DNA of 55,475 nucleotides. It comes from Anaeromyxobacter oryzisoli (GTDB taxonomy: Bacteria; Myxococcota; Myxococcia; Myxococcales; Anaeromyxobacteraceae). Of this stretch, positions 32,499-39,046 are shown piece after piece. Under the pieces are notes generated by a model. The model was not told the origin of the DNA and did no database searches. It saw nothing but the letters and a program-made list of their open reading frames with translations. The stretch covers positions 1-55,475 of the forward strand of contig NZ_JALCZA010000029.1 of the NCBI RefSeq assembly GCF_022690765.1. The letters run 5' to 3'. Numbering within the stretch: position 1 is the first letter of the stretch; each line of letters starts with the position of its first letter. Position numbers and translations under genes: made by a program.

Positions 32499-32531
32499 GC
32501 CGCAGCAGCTCGATGCGGGTGGGGGTCGCCG

Positions 32532-33884
32532 TCATGCCCCGAGCCCGTAGTAACGCACGCCGAGGCCGTACAGCTCCGCGACCGGGCGGCAGTCGGGCGC
32601 GAGCGGGGTCGCCGCCTGGTCCCAGGCGATGGCGCCGCAGCCGCCGCCGCACACCGGGGCGAGGGCGCACCCGCGGCAGCGCGGGATCGTGACGGTGCTG
32701 CGGTTCCGCCACGCGGCGATGGCGGCCTCGTCGCGGACGATCTCCGGGTGGAACCGGCCGAGCACGTGGGCGGCGTGGCCGACCGTGGCGGTGCAGCCAT
32801 AGAGGCTGCCGTCGGGGCCGAACGCCCACTCCTTCTTCGTCGCGGGGCAGGAGTCGAAGTTGGGCGCCGGGAGCTCGCCGGTCTCGGCGAGGTGGCCGAT
32901 CCCGTGGAAGCGCGGTCGGTGGAAGCGGCGCAGGATCGGGTGCGCCTCGGACAGCTCGACATAGCGGGCCCACAGCTCCACGCGATCGAACAGGTCCTCG
33001 CGGCGCTGGCGGGACGCGCAGCCGAACAGCTCGTAGTTCCGGCCCACCTGCGTCTTGAAGCGCGAGGCCGGCAGGTCGAGCCAGCCCTTCGCGGCGGCGA
33101 GCTCGGCGAGCGCGGGGAGGGCCGGGAGGTTCCGGCGATCCGCGACCACCCTCAGGTTGACCGGGATCTCCGCCGCGACGAGCCCTTCGAGGCCCGCGAT
33201 CACCCGCTCGAAGCTGCCGCCGCCGCCCGCGTGCGGGCGGCGCGCGTCGTGGACCGGCTGGGGCCCGTCGAGCGTGACCTGCACCTCCTTCACCGGGCCC
33301 GCGGCGAGGGCCGGGAGGAACGCGGGGAGGTCGTAGCCGTTGGTCACCACCGCGAGCTCGAGCCCGCGCTGCGCCGCGCCGTCGAGGAACCGGCCGATCC
33401 GGTCGTGGTGCGCCGGGGTGTCGCGCAGCGGCTCGCCGCCGAACAAGGTCACGTAGGGTCGCGGCCGGTCGGCGCCGTGGTGTGCGTCCACGTAGGCGAA
33501 GAAGGCGTCGACGACCTCCGGGGCCATGAGGGCGCGCGCGGCGGGGTCGAAGACCTCCTGGTAGCAATACGTGCACGCGAGGTTGCAGCCGAAGCTCGGG
33601 ACCACGACGAGCTGCACGGGCGTGCGCGCGGCCTCCGCGAGGTACTCGGCGCGCGCCCGCGCCTCGAGGGCGCGATCCTCCTCGTCCGACTCCACCACGA
33701 ACGACGCGGCGCGCAGCGTCTCCTCGGGGAGCGACGGCGGCAGCGCGCCGCCGCCGTCGAGCCGTCGCAGCGCGTCGGCGTCGTCGCCGGAGACGAGCGC
33801 CGCCTGGCCCGAGAGCGGCTGGACGATCAGCGCCTGGGCGGTGCCGGGGACCGGCGCGACGATGGTGGAGCGCGAGAGCCGCAT
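32532..33884 (-). CDS. Radical SAM/SPASM peptide-modifying-type enzyme
   Basis: 450 residues. An N-terminal region of about 90 residues precedes the radical SAM core, whose SAM-binding cluster is Cys100, Cys104 and Cys107 in CNLACTYCYQ, followed by TLFGGEPL and TNGYDL. The C-terminal SPASM part has a string of cysteines (SCPATKKEW, YGCTATV, CRGCALAPVCGGGCG) for auxiliary [4Fe-4S] clusters. Enzymes of this type modify Cys, Ser or other residues in peptides, or mature metalloenzymes. GGAGG lies before the ATG at 33884. It follows an ArsM-like methyltransferase by 19 bp, so the two are probably co-transcribed. Confidence 0.9.
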   Translation of the reverse strand: MRLSRSTIVAPVPGTAQALIVQPLSGQAALVSGDDADALRRLDGGGALPPSLPEETLRAASFVVESDEEDRALEARARAEYLAEAARTPVQLVVVPSFGCNLACTYCYQEVFDPAARALMAPEVVDAFFAYVDAHHGADRPRPYVTLFGGEPLRDTPAHHDRIGRFLDGAAQRGLELAVVTNGYDLPAFLPALAAGPVKEVQVTLDGPQPVHDARRPHAGGGGSFERVIAGLEGLVAAEIPVNLRVVADRRNLPALPALAELAAAKGWLDLPASRFKTQVGRNYELFGCASRQRREDLFDRVELWARYVELSEAHPILRRFHRPRFHGIGHLAETGELPAPNFDSCPATKKEWAFGPDGSLYGCTATVGHAAHVLGRFHPEIVRDEAAIAAWRNRSTVTIPRCRGCALAPVCGGGCGAIAWDQAATPLAPDCRPVAELYGLGVRYYGLGA

Positions 33885-33903
33885 GGGATCAGACCTCCGA
33901 ACG

Positions 33904-34560
33904 TTACCGGCGCGCGCCCGCGAGCGTGAGGGAGAGGATCCGGACGCCGCCGCGCTCGTACGGCGCCGAGCGGCGCAGCACGCGCAGGTCGGCGAGGCCG
34001 GCCGCGGCGATCGCCGCGAGGTAGTCGGCCTCCGGGACCGCGCCGCCGTAGCACGCCGCCCACGCGGCCGGGTCGGCGCGGACCGCCTCGGGGAGCGGCT
34101 GCTCGGACACGACGTCCGCGACGACGAAGCGGCCGCCGGGGCGGAGCAGGCGCCGGATCTCCCGGTACACCGCCCCCTTGTCCGGCGCGTGGTTGATGGC
34201 GCAGCTCGAGATCACCACGTCGGCCTGCCCGTCCGGCAGGGGCACCGCCGCCAGATCCCCGAGGAGGAAGCGGATCCGGTGGCGGTCGGCGGCCGGTGCG
34301 CGGGCCGCGGCGATCATGGCGGGGTTGGAGTCCACGCCGACGGCGAGCCCGGCTTCGCCGACCGCCGCGGCCGCCCGGAGCACGTCGCCGCCGCGGCCGC
34401 ACCCGAGATCGACGACGGTCTCGCCGGCCCCGGGCGCCGCGAGCTCGAGGACGCTCCCGCACGAGAGCGAGGCGCGCGCGTCCGCCGCGAGCGCGGTGTA
34501 GCGCGCGTCGAGCGCGCGGGCGAGGGCCGCCGGCGAGGGGGGATCGGGGAGGTGGGACAC
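33904..34560 (-). CDS. SAM-dependent methyltransferase, ArsM-like
   Basis: 218 residues starting with GTG at 34560 (GGAGGAG upstream). The class I methyltransferase fold is clear: VVDLGCGRGGD, GVDSNPAMIAAAR, FLLGDLAAVPL and DVVISSCAINHAPDK. The last motif and RLLRPGGRFVVADVV match arsenite methyltransferase ArsM closely. A C-terminal cysteine is present (ACYGGAV), but the paired cysteine and the N-terminal CY-type cysteine of ArsM are not seen, so the substrate may not be arsenite. It begins the leftward radical SAM group and is divergent from the rhodanese. Confidence 0.85.
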   Translation of the reverse strand: MSHLPDPPSPAALARALDARYTALAADARASLSCGSVLELAAPGAGETVVDLGCGRGGDVLRAAAAVGEAGLAVGVDSNPAMIAAARAPAADRHRIRFLLGDLAAVPLPDGQADVVISSCAINHAPDKGAVYREIRRLLRPGGRFVVADVVSEQPLPEAVRADPAAWAACYGGAVPEADYLAAIAAAGLADLRVLRRSAPYERGGVRILSLTLAGARR

Positions 34561-34587
34561 GGTGAGGGATCTCCTCCCCGGGGAGAG

Positions 34588-34602
34588 CCCGGGAAACCCG
34601 GG
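34588..34602. promoter_or_regulatory. Small palindrome in the rhodanese/methyltransferase intergenic region
   Basis: CCCGGG-AAA-CCCGGG lies 28 bp upstream of the methyltransferase GTG. It could be an operator or leader hairpin shared by the divergent pair. Confidence 0.3.
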
Positions 34603-34696
34603 AGGATTCGCGGGCGAGGACGTACACCGGAACCCTCGGTGGGCGCCACGGCTCTCATCGCCGTCGCCGCGCTGGGACGCGGTGCAGGAGCGAGGC

Positions 34697-35095
34697 ATGG
34701 TCCACACGACGATGATCGCGGTGCTGCTCGCGGTGGCGCCGGCGGCGGTGGCGCCGGTCGCCCAGCCGGAGCCCCGGGTGATCGACGCGAGCGAGGTGCA
34801 CGCGCTCCTCGTGAGCCGCAGGGGCGTCGTCGTGGACGTGCGCTCGCCGCAGGAGTACGCGGAGGGCCACATCCCGGGCGCGGTCGGGATCCCCGCCGAC
34901 CAGATCATGGCGCGCGCCGCGGCGCTCCCTCGCGACCGCGTGACGCAGGTGGTCTTCTACTGCCGCGGCCTCGGTTGAAGCCTGTCCCGCTCGGCCGCGG
35001 TCGCGGCCTCCGCCCTCGGGTACCGGAACGTCCTGATCTACCAGCCCGGGATGCCGGACTGGATCCGCCGGGGGTATCCGGTCGCGAGAGGCTGA
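34697..35095 (+). CDS. Exported rhodanese, probable selenoprotein (in-frame TGA at 34976)
   Basis: 132 residues if the TGA at 34976-34978 is read as selenocysteine. An N-terminal signal peptide (about 1-22) precedes a rhodanese domain: VVVDVRSPQEYAEGHIPGAVGIP, FYCRGLG (Cys89), then TGA at codon 94, then SLSRSAAVAASALGYRNVLI and the terminal GMPDWIRRGYP. The frame is unbroken across the TGA and the downstream part is canonical rhodanese. Related proteins have a second Cys at that point (YC-x-G-x2-C). A stem GGCCGC/GCGGCC with loop GGTC lies 14 bases after the TGA. The alternative is a truncated pseudogene ending at 34978. Confidence 0.8.
34993..35008 (+). promoter_or_regulatory. Candidate bacterial SECIS hairpin
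   Basis: GGCCGC (34993-34998), loop GGTC (34999-35002), GCGGCC (35003-35008). The apical loop begins 21 bases after the in-frame TGA. SelB-dependent elements in bacteria have a G-U containing apical loop roughly 16-37 bases after UGA; the GGUC loop matches that of E. coli fdhF. The stem is short (6 bp), and no bulged U below it is evident. Confidence 0.6.
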
Positions 35096-35235
35096 GGCCC
35101 GCGGGGACGGCGGGACGCGCCGGTCGGGGGCGGGCCGAACCCGCAAGCCGCCGCGTGGGCTCGCACGGGCATGAGGATCGATCCCGGGCGACGGAGCCGG
35201 CGCGGGGGCAGGCGAGCGATCCGCGGAGGTGCGTG

Positions 35236-35439
35236 ATGCTCGCGCTTCGGCCGGCAGCTCCCTGCGACGTGATTCGATCGCGGCTGTCCGAATACCTCGA
35301 CGGTGAGCTCGCGCCGCACGACCGCGCCGAGGTGGCGCTCCACCTCGCGGCCTGCGCGCCCTGCGCCCGGCTCGCGCTGGAGCTCGCGCTCGTGGTGGCC
35401 GCCCTCCGCGAGCGGTCCGCGTCGCAGGGCGCGACGTGA
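35236..35439 (+). CDS. Anti-sigma-type zinc finger protein (stand-alone)
   Basis: 67 residues. Cys10, His36, Cys40 and Cys43 form the HxxxCxxC zinc-binding anti-sigma (ZAS/zf-HC2) motif, preceded by RSRLSEYLDGEL, the typical helix. There is no membrane helix after it, so it would be a soluble, minimal anti-sigma or adaptor domain. GGAGG precedes the ATG at 35236. It is convergent (24 bp) with an ECF sigma factor gene, not in its operon. Confidence 0.75.
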   Translation: MLALRPAAPCDVIRSRLSEYLDGELAPHDRAEVALHLAACAPCARLALELALVVAALRERSASQGAT

Positions 35440-35463
35440 CCGCCCGACCGGACGCGGGGCGCG

Positions 35464-36297
35464 TCACCCCTGCTGCGCGGAGATGAACTGGTGCAGCGCG
35501 GCCCGGACGGCGCGCTCGACCGGCGCGGGGATGGGCTCGTCGCCCATGCGCTTGCACATCGCCAGCGTCGCGCGGATCGCCTCGCAGCGGCCGCGGCAGG
35601 TGCTGCACCCCTGGAGGTGCTGCTCCAGCTCCGCGCACGCGCCGGCGTCGATCTCGCCCTCGAGGCGCCGCGAGAACATGGCGGCCACGTCCCGGCAGCC
35701 CTCGGAGACCGCCGGCGCGCCGCTGACGCTCTCGGGCTCGAGGACCGGCGCGAGCCGCTCGCGCACGGCGACCCGCGCGCGGTGCAGCCGGCTCTTCACC
35801 GCGTCCACGCTGATCCCGAGGATCTCCGCGACCTCGGCGGCGGAGAGCCCCTCCACGTCGCGCAGCACGAGCACCTCGCGGTACATCGGCTCGAGGGCGG
35901 CGATGGCGTCGTCCAGGGCGGCGCGGAGCTGCCGGCCGGCCACGTCCTCCTCCGGCCCGCGCGCCGGATCGGCGACCGCCGCGGCGGTCTCCGGCTCGGC
36001 GTCGAGGGACTGGAGCTGCTCGGGCGCGTACTTCCCGGTCCGGCGCTTCTTGATGCAGAAGCTCCGGGCGATCGTGTAGAGCCAGGTCGAGACCGACGAG
36101 GCGCCGCGGAACTCGGGGAGCGTGCGCGCGGCCGCGAGGAGCGTCTCCTGGAGGACGTCCTTCGCGTCCTCCTGCTCGCGGCACATCTTCAGGCCGAAGC
36201 GAAACACCGCGCCCTCGTGGTTGCGCAGCAGCCGCTCGAGGGCCGCCCGGTCGCCCGCCTTCGCTGCGGCGATCAGATCCCGATCCTTCTCGCTCAT
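35464..36297 (-). CDS. ECF sigma factor with fused C-terminal zinc finger
   Basis: 277 residues. Sigma-70 region 2 (about 20-85; RFGLKMCREQEDAKDVLQET ... WLYTIARSFC) and region 4 (about 125-180; LSAAEVAEILGISVDAVKSRLHRAR) are typical of group 4 sigma factors. About 70 more residues contain CRDVAAMFSRRLEGEI ... HLQGCSTCRGRC, an HxxxCxxC zinc finger of anti-sigma type inside the same chain. Such built-in domains may replace a separate anti-sigma factor. The start MSEKDRDLIAAAKAGD at 36297 fits the family. Confidence 0.88.
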   Translation of the reverse strand: MSEKDRDLIAAAKAGDRAALERLLRNHEGAVFRFGLKMCREQEDAKDVLQETLLAAARTLPEFRGASSVSTWLYTIARSFCIKKRRTGKYAPEQLQSLDAEPETAAAVADPARGPEEDVAGRQLRAALDDAIAALEPMYREVLVLRDVEGLSAAEVAEILGISVDAVKSRLHRARVAVRERLAPVLEPESVSGAPAVSEGCRDVAAMFSRRLEGEIDAGACAELEQHLQGCSTCRGRCEAIRATLAMCKRMGDEPIPAPVERAVRAALHQFISAQQG

Positions 36298-36689
36298 GCG
36301 TGATCCGTAACCGAAATGGGGTGACGGCACAACGGCCGCCCGCCCCCTCCGACCGACGCCCCGCGAGGCGCCGAGGCTCGCTCGCGGCGAGCGATGGAGG
36401 CACCCGCCGGAGGTGGGCCGCCGGCGCGGCAGGGGATCGGCGGTCGGCGTAAGGCGCCTGTCGTCGCGGTGCACGCTGCCTGCCTGCGCGGGGACTCCTC
36501 GCTGCGCTGCTCGCCCTTCGACTCCGGCGCGCAGCGCGCGCCTACGCTCAGGGCGAACGGAGCTTCGAAGAGCCTGCGCCGCTGCGAGTGGGTGTCGCCT
36601 TGAGAGCCGCGGGACGGGGGATCGGTTCGGCCGCGCCCCTCGTGGCTTCACCTCGAAGCGTTTCGTCGAGTCTAGGCTCAGAACGAACC
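36298..36689. other. Divergent intergenic region with dispersed repeat
   Basis: 392 bp without a supported gene, holding the promoters of the ECF gene and the efflux operon, and the repeat block at 36471-36560. No clear promoter motif was recognised. Confidence 0.5.
36471..36560 (+). repeat. Dispersed repeat, copy B, joined to a REP-like element
   Basis: 36471-36513 is the partner of copy A at 32453-32498 in inverted orientation. It continues into GCCCTTCGACTCCGG ... CTACGCTCAGGGCGAACGG (36513-36560), whose ends CGCCCT and AGGGCG are inverted. Elements of the form CCCTTCGAC...GCTCAGGGCGAACGG are common intergenic repeats in bacterial genomes. Confidence 0.6.
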
Positions 36690-38030
36690 GTGAACGACGC
36701 AAAGACCATTCCCATCCGGCTCGCGCGCGCGACCCTCCTCGCCGCGATCCTCGCCCCCGCCCTCGCGGCCGGGGCCCCCCTCACCGTGGACGAGGCGATC
36801 CGCGCGGCCTGGACGCGCGGGCTCGCCCTGCGCGCCTCCGCCTCGCAGGTCGAGGCCGCCCGGGCGGACGCCGACCGGGCGCGCGACGCGCGGCTGCCGA
36901 CCCTCTCGCTCTCGGCGAAGGGCGTCCGCACCGACGAGCCCATGATGGCGTTCGGCATCAAGCTCGACCAGGCGCGCATCACCGCGGCGGACTTCGATCC
37001 CGCGCGGCTGAACGACCCCGGCGCCATCGGCGCCTGGGGCGGCGGCGTCACGCTCTCCGTCCCGGTGTTCATGGGCGGGCGCCTCCTCGCCGGGCAGCGC
37101 GCCGCGGGCGACGCGGCCGAGGCCGAGGCGTCCGACGACGTCCGCCGCCGGATGGAGGTCGCGGCCGCGGTCGTCGAGGCGTACTTCGGGAGCCAGGCCT
37201 CCGAGGAGGGGGTCCAGTACGCCGAGGACCTCGTGGCGCACGCGACCGAGACGGAGCGGTTCGTCAAGGAGCGCAACGCGAAGGGGCTCGCGCTCGACGC
37301 CGACGTGGCGCGCGCCTCGGCCTTCCGCGCCCAGGCGGAGGCGGAGCTGGCCACCGCCCGGCAGCGGCGGACCTCCGCCCGGTCCGCGCTCGCGCTCCTC
37401 GCGGGCGACGAGGCGGCGCAGGCGGAGCTCGTGACGCCCATCGGCGCGCTCCCGCCGCTGCCTCCGCGGGAGGGCCCGAGCCTCGCCGCGCGCCCCGATC
37501 TCGCCGCCGCGCGGCTGCGGCGCGACGCGGCGGACGAAGGCGTCACCGCGGCCCGCGGCGCGCTCCTGCCCTCCCTCTTCCTCCAGGCGAGCGCCGAGGC
37601 GCTCCGCACGTCGGACTTCGGCCGCGGCACCGGCTGGACGACGCTCGGCGCGATGCTCCGCTGGGATCTCTCCCTCGGGGACGCCGACGCGACCCGCGCC
37701 GCCCGGGCGCGGGCGCGCGCCGCGTCGGACGCGCTCGCCTGGCGCGAGCGCGAGGCCTCCCGGGAGGTGAGCGAGGCGTGGGTCGCGGTGGACACGTCGA
37801 CCGCCCGGGTCCGCGCCGCCGAGGAGGCGGTCGCCGCCTCCGAGTCCGCGCGCACGCTGCGCCTCGCCCGCCACCGCCAGGGGCTGTTGCCCCTCACCGA
37901 CGTCCTGGACGCCGAGGCCGGCCTCGCCGGCGCCCGCGCCCTCCTCCTCGCGAGCCGGGTGGAGGCGCGCGTCGTGCGCGCCCGCCTCGCGCTCGCCCTC
38001 CACCAGCCCATCGAAGGCCTGCTGCCATGA
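36690..38030 (+). CDS. TolC-like outer membrane efflux protein
   Basis: 446 residues starting with GTG at 36690. A signal peptide (LARATLLAAILAPALAAGA) precedes two OEP repeats; the first opens LTVDEAIRAAWTRGLALRAS and the second begins near SLAARPDLAAARLRRDAADEGV. Long coiled-coil segments (DADVARASAFRAQAEAELATAR) match the periplasmic tunnel. No lipobox cysteine, unlike OprM-type relatives. It is the first gene of a three-gene RND operon; its stop overlaps the adaptor start (ATGA). Confidence 0.88.
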   Translation: MNDAKTIPIRLARATLLAAILAPALAAGAPLTVDEAIRAAWTRGLALRASASQVEAARADADRARDARLPTLSLSAKGVRTDEPMMAFGIKLDQARITAADFDPARLNDPGAIGAWGGGVTLSVPVFMGGRLLAGQRAAGDAAEAEASDDVRRRMEVAAAVVEAYFGSQASEEGVQYAEDLVAHATETERFVKERNAKGLALDADVARASAFRAQAEAELATARQRRTSARSALALLAGDEAAQAELVTPIGALPPLPPREGPSLAARPDLAAARLRRDAADEGVTAARGALLPSLFLQASAEALRTSDFGRGTGWTTLGAMLRWDLSLGDADATRAARARARAASDALAWREREASREVSEAWVAVDTSTARVRAAEEAVAASESARTLRLARHRQGLLPLTDVLDAEAGLAGARALLLASRVEARVVRARLALALHQPIEGLLP

Positions 38031-39046
38031 CCCACCGCTACCCGAAGCTCGCCGCCGTCGCGCTCGCGACGGCGATCCCTCTCGCCGTCCTCGCCGGGGC
38101 GGCGCCCGCCGCCCCCGCCGCGCCCGTCAAGGTCCGCGGGGTCAGGTCCGGGGCCGCCGCGGGCGGCGCCCTGGTGCCCGCGAGCGTCCTCGCGGTCAGC
38201 CGCGCCACCATCGCGACGCGCGTCGCCGCGACCGTCCGCGCGGTCAAGGTCCGGGAGGGCGAGCGCGTCCGCCGGGGCCAGCTCCTCGTGTCGCTCTCCG
38301 ACGATGACGTCCGCGGCGCCCTCGGCGCTGCGGACGCGTCCCTCGCCGCCGCGTCCGCCCACGAGCGCCGGATCCGGGACCTCGCCGCCGAGCGCGCCGC
38401 CACCCCCTCCGAGCTCGACATGGCGCGCGCGCAGCAGGCGCAGGCGCAGGCGGCCGTCGCCTCGGCCCGGGCGACCCTGGCGTACACCCAGGTGCGGGCG
38501 CCGTTCGACGGCACGGTGCAGTCGCGCCGCGTCGAGCCCGGCGATCTCGTCAACCCGGGGCAGCCCATCCTCGAGATCGTGGGGAAGGCGCTCGAGCTCG
38601 TCGCGAGCCTCTCCGAGCCGGAGGCGCACGGCCTCGCGGTCGGGACCCCGCTGCACTTCCAGGCCGGCGCGGTCCGGGGCACGGCGGTCATCACCGCGCT
38701 CACGCCGGGCGGCGATCCGCTCTCGCACCGGCGCGGGCTCCGCGCCGAGGTCCGGAAGGTGGACGGCGAGCTCCGCTCGGGCGACTTCGCGCGGCTGGTG
38801 CTGCCACAGGTCAGCGCGGCGGCGGGGGTCACGACGAGGTGGCTGCCGCGGACCGCGCTCGTCGAGCGCGGGGACCTGACGGGCGTCTTCGTCGCGCGGA
38901 GCGGTCGGGCGGAGCTGCGCTGGATCTCGCTCGGCGAGCAGGCCGGTGACGTGTTCGCCGTCCGCGCCGGCCTCGCCCCGGACGACGTCGTGATCGACGC
39001 GCCGGGCGCGCTCCGGGACGGGCAGGCGGTCGAGGTGCTGCCGTGA
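38027..39046 (+). CDS. RND efflux periplasmic adaptor (HlyD/AcrA family)
   Basis: 339 residues with a signal peptide (cleavage in the Ala/Pro run near 22-31). A split lipoyl-like half-domain (VRAVKVREGERVRRGQLLVSLSD), a short coiled hairpin (ASAHERRIRDLAAERAATPSE) and the second lipoyl half (YTQVRAPFDGTVQSRRVEPGDLVNPGQPI) are in normal order, then beta-barrel and membrane-proximal domains. It bridges the inner-membrane pump and the TolC-like channel. Both gene junctions overlap, so the three proteins are made together. Confidence 0.9.
   Translation: MTHRYPKLAAVALATAIPLAVLAGAAPAAPAAPVKVRGVRSGAAAGGALVPASVLAVSRATIATRVAATVRAVKVREGERVRRGQLLVSLSDDDVRGALGAADASLAAASAHERRIRDLAAERAATPSELDMARAQQAQAQAAVASARATLAYTQVRAPFDGTVQSRRVEPGDLVNPGQPILEIVGKALELVASLSEPEAHGLAVGTPLHFQAGAVRGTAVITALTPGGDPLSHRRGLRAEVRKVDGELRSGDFARLVLPQVSAAAGVTTRWLPRTALVERGDLTGVFVARSGRAELRWISLGEQAGDVFAVRAGLAPDDVVIDAPGALRDGQAVEVLP

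Noticed and set aside
33904-34560. Firm call as arsenite methyltransferase arsM
   Set aside because: Core motifs match, but two of the conserved arsenic-binding cysteines are not seen and no arsR/arsB genes are nearby.
34976-34978. Frameshifted or decayed rhodanese pseudogene
   Set aside because: No frameshift is needed, the downstream 39 codons are intact and canonical, and a SECIS-like hairpin is in place. Kept only as the alternative to Sec.
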